NCBI GenBank assembly: GCA_015654715.1
Contig: JAATGK010000384.1
Location: 1-13,983 of the forward strand
DNA from: Alphaproteobacteria bacterium
Lineage (GTDB): Bacteria > Pseudomonadota > Alphaproteobacteria > Micropepsales > Micropepsaceae
Direction: 5' to 3'
Length of the DNA: 13,983 nt
Part shown: in pieces, positions 6,118 to 12,589 of the stretch
Numbering within the stretch: the stretch's first letter is position 1
How the letters are laid out: each line of letters starts with the position of its first letter
The notes under the pieces: generated by a model
The model's input: the letters and a program-made list of their open reading frames with translations, nothing else
The model's database searches: none
What the model was told of the DNA's origin: nothing
Position numbers and translations under genes: made by a program

Positions 6118-6214
6118 GTCTACGCCGCGCGAGCGGCGGAGACTGCCGCGGCGAAACGCGATAGCGCGACGCCGGGCTGCTTGGGTCCGCGCGGCTACGC
6201 CTTGGCAAGCCAGC
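6118..6214 (+). repeat. tRNA-linked structured repeat, copy 2
   Basis: 97 bases starting at the base after the tRNA-Arg CCA, homologous to the copy after tRNA-Pro. Hairpin GTCTACGCCGC (6118-6128) with GCGGCGGAGAC (6133-6143) has 10 pairs and one A-G mismatch around a GCGA (GNRA-type) loop, and also extends into the tRNA CA. An inner CGCG-ATAG-CGCG hairpin takes the place of the GCTGC/GCAGC hairpin of copy 1, with different bases but similar pairing. The last ~26 bases match copy 1 except for one T-to-A change. Structure is kept better than sequence in the middle, which suggests selection or recent spread of a palindromic element. Confidence 0.75.
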
Positions 6215-6222
6215 CTGACTTG

Positions 6223-6240
6223 CCGTGCAACTCCGCACGG
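6223..6240 (+). terminator. Small hairpin downstream of tRNA-Arg repeat
   Basis: CCGTGC-AACTCC-GCACGG is a perfect 6-pair stem with a 6-base loop, 106 bases after the tRNA end. It lacks a following T-run, so termination here is only a possibility. Confidence 0.3.
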
Positions 6241-6283
6241 TCTCGATATGCAACAGGGTTTTGCCGCTACCCTTTGACGCCCG

Positions 6284-6312
6284 TTGACGTGGCCGCGCGA
6301 AAAGCTAAAAGC
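6284..6312 (+). promoter_or_regulatory. Possible sigma70-type promoter of lactone oxidase gene
   Basis: TTGACG (6284-6289) and TAAAAG (6307-6312) are separated by 17 bases, the preferred spacing, and lie about 30 bases before the ATG at 6340. The -35 matches the consensus in five of six positions, the -10 in four. A second TTGACG starts 10 bases earlier (6274-6279). Inferred from pattern only. Confidence 0.35.
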
Positions 6313-6339
6313 CCGGCCCTGACAGATTAAACGGGTGTC

Positions 6340-7644
6340 ATGAAGATCGTCGGTGGCAAATGGTCGAACTGGTCGGGAAGCGTCAGCTTCCGTCCGCGCG
6401 ATGTGGTGGCGCCGCAGGACGAAGTCGACCTCGCCATTGCCGTGCGCAAGGCCGAAGGACACGTCCGCTTTCCCGGTAACGGGCATTCGTTCGCGCCGCT
6501 TAACCAGACCGACGGCACCCTGATCGACCTCAGCGCCTTCACCGGCCTCAAAGGCTTCGACCCCGAACGCGAAGTGGCGACCATTGCTGGGGCGCAGCCA
6601 CTGTGGGGTTTGGGCTCGTTGCTGCATCCGCTGGGCTACGCCCTCAAGAGCATGGGCGATACCGACCGTCAGACTCTGGGCGGAGCTGTCGCTACGGGCA
6701 CCCACGGCACCGGCATTAAGAACGGCAGCTTTTCCGCCGACGTCGCCAGCTTCCGACTCCTCACCACGACTGGCCAAGTGCTGCACTGCTCGCCCGACGA
6801 AAATGCCGAGATCTATGCCGCCGGCCGAGTCGCGCTCGGCTTGTTCGGGGTGATGACCGAAATCGATATGGCGGTACGCCCGGTCTACAAACTGCAACGC
6901 CGCTACTTCGTGCGTCCGGTGAAGGAGTTGTTCCGCCAACTTGACGGACTGGTTGGTGCCAATCGCCATTTCGAGTTCTTCTGGTACGCCCACAGCGATA
7001 TGGCGGTGTGCAAATCGCTCAACGAGACCGAGGCGAACGCCCCGGCGCGTCACAGCGCCCGCACGCTTTATGCCCGCGGCGAAATCCGCCGGCCGCAGGA
7101 ATATCTCTTTGCCGGCGGCGCCGAGCTGTTGCGGCTGCTGCCGGGCCTGGCCATTCCGGCGCACAAGGTGTTCGGCGCCCTGATGCCGCGCAAGCAGAAG
7201 GTGCGTTGGAGTCATGAAGTGTTTCCGACGCCGCGCACGGTCAAGTTCAACGGCATGGAATACGCCGTAGCCTATGACAAAGGCGTCGAGGCGGTGCAGG
7301 AAATCGTCGCGATGATCCGTAAGAAGAAGCTGGCCACCAGCTTCCCGATCGCCTTCCGCGCGGTCAAAGCCGACGACATCTGGCTGAGCCCGTTCCACGG
7401 CCGCGACAGCGCCACCATTGCCGTGCACCAATATGCCAAGGTCGATGCCAAACCGCTGTTCTCGGCCTGCGAGGCGATTTTGAAGAGCTATGGCGGACGG
7501 CCGCATTGGGGCCAGTTCCACACCATGACGCGCGACGAGGCGCTGGCGCATTATCCAAAGCTCGACGATTTCGTCGCGCTGCGCCGCAAACTCGATCCCA
7601 AGAACAAGTTTCTCAACGACTATTTGGCGAAGTACTTTTCTTAG
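6340..7644 (+). CDS. FAD-linked oxidoreductase, D-arabinono-1,4-lactone oxidase (ALO) family
   Basis: 434-residue flavoprotein of the vanillyl-alcohol oxidase fold. The N-terminal FAD-binding domain (about 15-180) has RFPGNGHSF (43-51), in which H49 sits where relatives carry covalent 8-alpha-histidyl FAD, and DTDRQTLGGAVATGTHGTG (107-125) for the pyrophosphate. The C-terminal ALO domain (about 185-434) ends with the family's HWGQFH (389-394) and the terminal pattern KLDPKNKFLNDYL. Relatives oxidise sugar 1,4-lactones or alditols; the substrate here cannot be read from sequence. No signal peptide is visible, so it is probably cytoplasmic. Start ATG 6340 has only a weak GGG upstream. Monocistronic; it converges with hisI through an inverted repeat that contains its stop codon. 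Confidence 0.85.
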   Translation: MKIVGGKWSNWSGSVSFRPRDVVAPQDEVDLAIAVRKAEGHVRFPGNGHSFAPLNQTDGTLIDLSAFTGLKGFDPEREVATIAGAQPLWGLGSLLHPLGYALKSMGDTDRQTLGGAVATGTHGTGIKNGSFSADVASFRLLTTTGQVLHCSPDENAEIYAAGRVALGLFGVMTEIDMAVRPVYKLQRRYFVRPVKELFRQLDGLVGANRHFEFFWYAHSDMAVCKSLNETEANAPARHSARTLYARGEIRRPQEYLFAGGAELLRLLPGLAIPAHKVFGALMPRKQKVRWSHEVFPTPRTVKFNGMEYAVAYDKGVEAVQEIVAMIRKKKLATSFPIAFRAVKADDIWLSPFHGRDSATIAVHQYAKVDAKPLFSACEAILKSYGGRPHWGQFHTMTRDEALAHYPKLDDFVALRRKLDPKNKFLNDYLAKYFS

Positions 7645-7711
7645 CGAATAGCGAATAGTGAGTAGCGAGTAGGGGCAGAAACAGACACCCCTTCTATTCG
7701 CTATTCGCTAA
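7641..7711. terminator. Perfect 18-base inverted repeat of GCGAATA heptamers between convergent genes
   Basis: TTAGCGAATAGCGAATAG (7641-7658) and CTATTCGCTATTCGCTAA (7694-7711) are exact reverse complements separated by 35 bases; an inner AGGGG/CCCCT pair can add to the stem. The left side is four tandem heptamers (GCGAATA, GCGAATA, GTGAGTA, GCGAGTA). The stop of the lactone oxidase (7642-7644) and of hisI (7701-7703) both lie in the arms. The position suggests a bidirectional terminator or transcript-end stabiliser, although there is no clean T-run. Confidence 0.7.
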
Positions 7712-8045
7712 GCTTCCGGAAAAAGCACGCCGGCGCGCCGGTATGGCAGGCGGGACCGGTCTGGTCGACTTTCAGCAGTATCGTGTCGCCGTCGCAATCG
7801 ACGAAGGCTTCCACCAAACGCTGAGTGTTGCCGGAGCTTTCGCCCTTGCGCCAAACCTTCTGGCGCGAGCGCGACCAGTAGGTGACTTCTCCGGTGGCGA
7901 GCGTTATCGCCAGTGTCTGACGATTCATCCACGCCAGCATCAAGACGGCGCCGGTGGAACTGCTTTGTGCGATCACCGGAACCAAGCCGTCGGCGTTGAA
8001 CGTCACGGCGCCCAAAAATTCCTCGCGGCTGATCACATCCGTCAT
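7701..8045 (-). CDS. hisI: Phosphoribosyl-AMP cyclohydrolase
   Basis: Third step of histidine synthesis: hydrolytic opening of the adenine ring of phosphoribosyl-AMP. 114 residues, the normal size of the single-domain enzyme without the HisE part. Conserved blocks: VLMLAWMN (34-41), TYWSRSRQKVWRKGESSGNT (55-74), DCDGDTILLKVDQTGPACHT (83-102). D83, D85 and D87 fit the Mg2+ ligands, and C84, C100 and C107 the Zn2+ ligands. Its ATG overlaps the TGA of the cystathionine beta-lyase gene (ATGA at 8042-8045), so it is translated as the last gene of that operon. No other his gene is in the window. Its stop lies in the heptamer inverted repeat. Confidence 0.96.
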   Translation of the reverse strand: MTDVISREEFLGAVTFNADGLVPVIAQSSSTGAVLMLAWMNRQTLAITLATGEVTYWSRSRQKVWRKGESSGNTQRLVEAFVDCDGDTILLKVDQTGPACHTGAPACFFRKLSE

Positions 8046-9217
8046 GTGGCCCTCATTTGGGCAAATCCCGCCTCGAGATCGGCAATCAGGTCGCCGGTAT
8101 CTTCCAATCCGGCATGAATGCGGATGACGGGTCCTTCGGCCTCAAACTTCTTCGCCGTGCGCACAAAGTGCGCCGGGATGATCAGGCTCTCATAGCCGCC
8201 CCAGGAATAACCGAGGCCAAAGTGCTTGAGGCTGTTCATAAAGGCGGCGAGCTGCGCTTCGTTGATGGGTTTCAGGATGATGCCGAAAAGACCCGAGGCG
8301 CCGGTGAAGTCGCGCCGCCACAACTTGTGGCCGGGATCGCTTTCGAGCGCCGGGTGCAGCACGCGCGACACCTCGGGGCGTTCCTGGAGCCAGCGGGCCA
8401 GCGTCAGGCCATTGCCCCAATGGCGCGCCAGCCGCACGGGCAGGGTGCGAAGGCCGCGCAGGGCGAGGAAGCAATCGTCGGGGCTGGCGAACAGGCCGAG
8501 GTCATGGATGAAGGTCTCCAGACGCTCCGCAAGTTGCTCGCCGACGCTGATGGTGCCGATCATCACATCGGAATGACCACCGATGTATTTGGTTGCGGCC
8601 TGAATCGACAGATCGACGCCGCGCTTCAAGGCTGGGAAGTAGATCGGCGTCGCCCAGGTGTTGTCCATCCCAAGCAGGGCGCCGTGGCGGTGCGCAACCT
8701 CGGAGATTGCGGGAATGTCGCAGACCTCGAAGGTGAGGGAGCCGGGGCTCTCGCAGAACACAAGTTTGGTGTTGGTCCTGAACAAGGTCTCGATTCCGGC
8801 GCCGAGCAAGGGATCGAAGTAGGTCGTCTCGACGCCCAGGCGTTTCAGCGCGCCGTTGCAGAAGCGGCGCGAAGGTCCATAGACGTTGTCGGTCATCAAG
8901 ATGTGATCGCCGGACGACACGACTGACAGGATCGCCGTGGTGATGGCGTTGAGGCCTGAGGACACGCTGACGGTGCGGGCGGCGCCTTCGAGTTCGGCCA
9001 CCGCACCCTCGAAACTCTCGGTCGTCGGGGTGCCGATACGGCCGTAGGCATAACGCGGCGCGGCCCCCCCGGAGACCTCGGATTTCAACGATTCATAGTC
9101 GGGATGCAGGATGGTCGAGGTACGATAGACCGGCGTGTTGACGGTGCCGAAATGCTCGGCGCTCATCCGTCCGGCGGATACGGCAATGGTCTCGGGTTTG
9201 GTAGGTTTTTCGCTCAC
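8042..9217 (-). CDS. metC: Cystathionine beta-lyase (PLP-dependent)
   Basis: 391-residue Cys/Met-metabolism PLP enzyme, cytoplasmic, expected to split cystathionine into homocysteine, pyruvate and ammonia. Key sites: YAYGR (56-60), SSGLNA (86-91), NVYGP (111-115), D185 in MDNTWATP, and the PLP lysine K210 in SIQAATKYIGGHSDVMIG. The N-terminal HFGTVNTPVYRTSTIL and the YSWGGYESL block favour beta-lyase over gamma-synthase, but paralogues in this fold are hard to separate. The start is GTG at 9217; an in-frame TAG four codons upstream excludes a longer protein, and the GTG lies at the edge of a 10-pair hairpin. It is 60 bases downstream of the peptide transporter gene and overlaps hisI by ATGA. 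Confidence 0.87.
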   Translation of the reverse strand: MSEKPTKPETIAVSAGRMSAEHFGTVNTPVYRTSTILHPDYESLKSEVSGGAAPRYAYGRIGTPTTESFEGAVAELEGAARTVSVSSGLNAITTAILSVVSSGDHILMTDNVYGPSRRFCNGALKRLGVETTYFDPLLGAGIETLFRTNTKLVFCESPGSLTFEVCDIPAISEVAHRHGALLGMDNTWATPIYFPALKRGVDLSIQAATKYIGGHSDVMIGTISVGEQLAERLETFIHDLGLFASPDDCFLALRGLRTLPVRLARHWGNGLTLARWLQERPEVSRVLHPALESDPGHKLWRRDFTGASGLFGIILKPINEAQLAAFMNSLKHFGLGYSWGGYESLIIPAHFVRTAKKFEAEGPVIRIHAGLEDTGDLIADLEAGFAQMRAT

Positions 9218-9250
9218 GGCTGCCGCCTAATGTTCTTCAAGCGGCAGCCG
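9217..9250 (-). promoter_or_regulatory. Hairpin over the ribosome site and start of metC
   Basis: CGGCTGCCGC (9217-9226) and GCGGCAGCCG (9241-9250) are perfect 10-base arms around a 14-base loop. In the leftward transcript, the 3' arm ends in the first base of the GTG start and covers the only Shine-Dalgarno-like stretch (AGGCGG). It has no T-run, so it is not a standard terminator for the transporter gene. It more likely limits metC initiation or separates expression of the two genes. Confidence 0.5.
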
Positions 9251-9277
9251 TAATCCGGAAAGCCGTCCGGCGCAAGT

Positions 9278-11113
9278 TTAGCGGATTCCGTGCATGCCGC
9301 GCTTCAGGATCGGCGACAGCAGGATGGCGACGCCGCCTGCGATGATGCCGGCGATACCGATGGTCTGGAACACACCCATGTAGGTTTCGAGCGAAACCTG
9401 TGCGTTCAGCGCCTTACCACCGACCGTTTCGGTTGAGGCGAGCTGGGCGACGATGCCGCCGACATACTGGGCCACGGCAGACGCCATCAGCCAGACGCCG
9501 AACATCATGCCGACCAGCTTGGGGATCGACAGCTTGGACACCGCCGACAGGCCGACCGGCGACAGGCACAGTTCGCCCATCGAGTGCAGGTAGTAGGCGA
9601 ATACCAGCCAGAACAGCGGCACGCGGAAATCGGCGCCGTGGAATTTGGAGCCGAACACCAGCGCCAGGAAGCCGAGGCCGACCAGAATCAAACCGATGGC
9701 AAACTTGACCGGAACGTTTGGTTCCAGCTTGTGCTTGTTGAGGAAATTCCACGTCAAGGTGAACAGCGGCGCGAAGGCAACAATGAACAACGGGTTGAAG
9801 ATCTGCACTTGGCCGGCGGGCATGGTGTAGCCCCAGATCGCCGGAATGGTCCAGCGCCAGAGTTGGACATCGTGCGCAAACACGCGGAACGGCGCCAGGA
9901 TCACGAGATCGGTGTTGCGGTCGGCATAAAGCGTCAGCGACGAGCCGGCTTGTTCGAAAAGCGTGAAGAACACGACCGAGAAGCAGGTCAGAACGCAAGC
10001 AACCGCCATGCGGTCGCGATCTTCGGGTTTGAGCGTGAACATTGCCCAAACCGGCAAGCCGATGATGGCCGCGAAGAATGCGGCGAACAGAAATTGTCCC
10101 AGAATCGATTGCGACAGCAGGAAGGAGATGATGCCCGTCGCGGCGACTTGGTGGGCGATCGACGCCGTGATCATGGCGTTGTTGAGCAGGAACCAGACCA
10201 CCGGAACGGCGCACAGCGTGCCGACGTAGAAGATGAAGTTGATGTTCTTGGCGTTCGCCGGCGGATTGCCGTAGGGCTCGAGCTGGGGACCGGCAAACTG
10301 GAAGCGCGCCCAGGCAAAGCACATGCCGATGCCGGCCAGCACAAACCCCCAAGTGTAGCCGAACCAGATTGCGAACAACGGAACAAAGGTCTGCGAAATG
10401 ATCGAACCGGCATTGATGCCCATATAAAAAATCGAATAAGCGGAGTCGCGGCGGCGGTCGTTGCGGTCGTAGAGCGTGCCGAGAATGGTGGTGATGTTGG
10501 GCTTGAAATAACCGTTACCGACGATCACCAGCGCCAGTGAGATGAACAGCAAAAACACGTTGAGCGGGTTACGTTCGCCGTCGAACTGGTAATGTCCGCT
10601 AATGACTTTGGCGGGGATGGCGGCGGGGGCGCCGACGATGGAAATCGACTTGTCCTCATTGCCGACGATCTTGTAGCGCGCGCCCTTCTGGAGAAGGTAC
10701 TGCACCGCGTCGTCGCCGCGACCTTCCATCTGCACGTCGTACCGGTGGCCCTCGATCGTCACAAAGGGCTTGGCGGCGTCGCCGCCGGTGAAGGCGAGCA
10801 TCATGTAGCCGACCGACATCAGGATCGCGCCGGTCTTCACCGCCCGCTTGGGACCGATGAACTGGTCGGCGATGAATCCGCCGATCAGCGGGGTCAGATA
10901 GACCAGCGAGGCGAAGGCGCCGTAGAGCCCGTTGGCGACGTTGTCGCTGAAAACAAAATGCTGGACCAGATAAAGAACCAGCACCGCCCGCATGCCGTAA
11001 TAGCCGAACCGCTCCCACATCTCGGTCGAGAACAGAAGCTTCAACAGGTGCGGGTGGCCGAACCAGAGTTTGCTCTTGGCTTCGGCCGACGTGGCGGTTT
11101 CGGAATTACTCAT
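9278..11113 (-). CDS. POT/PTR family proton-coupled peptide transporter
   Basis: 611-residue inner-membrane symporter that imports di- and tripeptides with protons. Marks: proton-coupling motif EMWER (E31, E34, R35) in TM1; GNGYFKPN (199-206) in TM4; PTR2 signature DSAYSIFYMGINAGS (223-237); FFTLFEQAGSSL in the second half; and further hydrophobic helices fitting the usual 12-14 spans. Typical bacterial members are about 450-520 residues. The surplus is mainly a hydrophilic insertion between TM3 and TM4 (about 110-184), predicted periplasmic. Start ATG 11113 has GAGGGG upstream. It lies 90 bases after the acetyltransferase gene and 60 bases before metC, so it may supply peptide-derived sulfur amino acids. 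The exact substrate is not visible. Confidence 0.93.
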   Translation of the reverse strand: MSNSETATSAEAKSKLWFGHPHLLKLLFSTEMWERFGYYGMRAVLVLYLVQHFVFSDNVANGLYGAFASLVYLTPLIGGFIADQFIGPKRAVKTGAILMSVGYMMLAFTGGDAAKPFVTIEGHRYDVQMEGRGDDAVQYLLQKGARYKIVGNEDKSISIVGAPAAIPAKVISGHYQFDGERNPLNVFLLFISLALVIVGNGYFKPNITTILGTLYDRNDRRRDSAYSIFYMGINAGSIISQTFVPLFAIWFGYTWGFVLAGIGMCFAWARFQFAGPQLEPYGNPPANAKNINFIFYVGTLCAVPVVWFLLNNAMITASIAHQVAATGIISFLLSQSILGQFLFAAFFAAIIGLPVWAMFTLKPEDRDRMAVACVLTCFSVVFFTLFEQAGSSLTLYADRNTDLVILAPFRVFAHDVQLWRWTIPAIWGYTMPAGQVQIFNPLFIVAFAPLFTLTWNFLNKHKLEPNVPVKFAIGLILVGLGFLALVFGSKFHGADFRVPLFWLVFAYYLHSMGELCLSPVGLSAVSKLSIPKLVGMMFGVWLMASAVAQYVGGIVAQLASTETVGGKALNAQVSLETYMGVFQTIGIAGIIAGGVAILLSPILKRGMHGIR

Positions 11114-11203
11114 AAGGACCCCTCAAATCGACGCGGCGACTTGTTCGCTCATGAGGCGGGCGCCGTCGTTCGCTGGGGCGGGAGTGTTGCGGTAAAACAG
11201 ACG

Positions 11204-11734
11204 CTAAAGCAACTCGACGCTACGTTCCTCGCGGGAATAGGGCACAAACCCCATCCGCTGGTAGAGCGGCAATGCCCGGGGATGATCGAGGGTACAGGTG
11301 TTAACCAGAAGCGTCGAGATTGCCCGAGACCAAGCGTTCTGCACCGTGTGGTATAGGAAATAGTACCCCAGCCGTTTGCCGATGTACTCCGGCATCAGCC
11401 CGAAATAGGCAAGCAAACCGATATGCGGCTGGCGGAAATCGAGCTCGGCCATCCCGGCGGGATTGCCGTCGACGTAGAGGACGTAAAGCTCGATTGCCGG
11501 ATTTTTGATCAAGTCGCCAAGCACGGAATCATCCAAGCGGCGACGGTCCACCCAGTAATAGGGCTCGCCGATCGTGTTGTAGAGATAGCGGTAGAAGTGG
11601 ACCGGCGGCTTTTCGGCCCGAAGCAGCGCGATCTTGGTGGACGGATGCGGCGGCGGGATGGCGGCCGGCTTCGCCTTCATCTCCAGGAAGGTCACCGTCA
11701 TCGGCAGGAAGCGCTTCGATCTCGAGCTAGCCAT
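11204..11734 (-). CDS. GNAT family N-acetyltransferase
   Basis: 176 residues; predicted acetyl-CoA dependent acetyltransferase of unknown substrate. The N-terminal part (about 35-62: LLRAEKPPVHFYRYLY ... GEPYYW) is specific to its subgroup. The GNAT core covers about 80-170: beta strand ELYVLYVDGNPAGMAELDF, AYFGLMPEYIGKRLGYYFL (109-127) forming the CoA-pyrophosphate loop, and NTCTLDHPRALPLYQRMGF (145-163) as the last conserved helix-strand. Start ATG 11734 lies 15 bases after the sseA stop; ATG 11701 is an alternative that removes 11 residues, and neither has a strong ribosome site. Tight spacing suggests co-transcription with cysteine synthase and SseA. A link to sulfur metabolism is inference from context only. 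Confidence 0.82.
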   Translation of the reverse strand: MASSRSKRFLPMTVTFLEMKAKPAAIPPPHPSTKIALLRAEKPPVHFYRYLYNTIGEPYYWVDRRRLDDSVLGDLIKNPAIELYVLYVDGNPAGMAELDFRQPHIGLLAYFGLMPEYIGKRLGYYFLYHTVQNAWSRAISTLLVNTCTLDHPRALPLYQRMGFVPYSREERSVELL

Positions 11735-11749
11735 GGCGAATTAATCCAA

Positions 11750-12589
11750 CTAGGCCGTTTCCACAGGAGCCTCGGGGCGCGCACCCCATTCGGACCAGGA
11801 ACCGTCGTAAAGCGCAATATCCTGCGCTCCCGCAACGGCAAGTGCCAGCAGCAGGATGGCGGCGGTCACACCCGATCCACAACTCGTCACGATGGGAGCG
11901 GCAAGCTCGACGCCTTTTGCTTCGAACAGATCCTTTAGCGCACCGACCGGCTTCAGAGTGCCGTCCGGAGCGAGCAGTTCGGCGTAATGCACGTTGCGGC
12001 TGCCGGGAATATGGCCGCCGCGGACGCCTGGGCGCGGCTCCGGCTCGCGGGCGTAAAAGCGCTGGGGGCCACGGGCGTCGAGAATCTGAGCGGAACCGTC
12101 ACGGGCGATTCGCATTACGTCGTCGAAGCTGCGCACCAGCGCTGGATTGGGATGAGCGGCGAAGATCGCCTTGGTTTCGGGTGTCGAACGATCGACCACC
12201 GGATAGCCGGCATCCTTCCAGGCTTTGAGACCGCCGTTGAGGATCACCACCTTGTCATGGCCCATGGCGCAGAACATCCACCATACCCGTGGCGCCGAGA
12301 ACATCGGCGAGGTGTCGTAGACCAGCACGGTCGTGTCGTTGCTGATGCCGAAGGCGCCCACCGCGGCTGCAAAAATCTCCGGCGCGGGCAGCATATGCGG
12401 CCACGGGCTCGATCGGTCCGACTGGGCGTCGATGTCGAAGAACTGCGCCCCCGGAATGTGACCGGCAACGAACTCGGCGGCGGGATTGCGTCCAGCCGCG
12501 GGCATGTACCACGAGCAATCGAGGACCTTGACCAGCGGATCGGCGCGGCGTTCGGCGAGCCACAAGGGCGTGACGAGAGGGTATATCAT
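11750..12589 (-). CDS. sseA: 3-mercaptopyruvate sulfurtransferase
   Basis: 279 residues, two rhodanese domains (about 6-130 and 150-273). The catalytic loop of the second domain is SCGSGVTA with C237. The CGSGVT form marks mercaptopyruvate sulfurtransferase, whereas thiosulfate sulfurtransferases usually carry CRKGVT. The first domain has a typical non-catalytic core (DTSPMFSAPRVWWMF, then VVILNGGLKAW). It transfers sulfur from 3-mercaptopyruvate, a cysteine transamination product, to thiols or cyanide. I choose ATG 12589 (MIYPLV): it overlaps the TGA of the upstream cysteine synthase gene as ATGA. The frame is open 14 codons further (to 12631), but that part is inside the neighbour's coding sequence. 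Partner enzyme and pathway context fit cysteine sulfur turnover. Confidence 0.93.
   Translation of the reverse strand: MIYPLVTPLWLAERRADPLVKVLDCSWYMPAAGRNPAAEFVAGHIPGAQFFDIDAQSDRSSPWPHMLPAPEIFAAAVGAFGISNDTTVLVYDTSPMFSAPRVWWMFCAMGHDKVVILNGGLKAWKDAGYPVVDRSTPETKAIFAAHPNPALVRSFDDVMRIARDGSAQILDARGPQRFYAREPEPRPGVRGGHIPGSRNVHYAELLAPDGTLKPVGALKDLFEAKGVELAAPIVTSCGSGVTAAILLLALAVAGAQDIALYDGSWSEWGARPEAPVETA

Noticed and set aside
6112..7551. 479-residue minus-strand open frame
   Set aside because: Antisense to the lactone oxidase and even covers the repeat after tRNA-Arg; His/Arg-rich translation without any motif.
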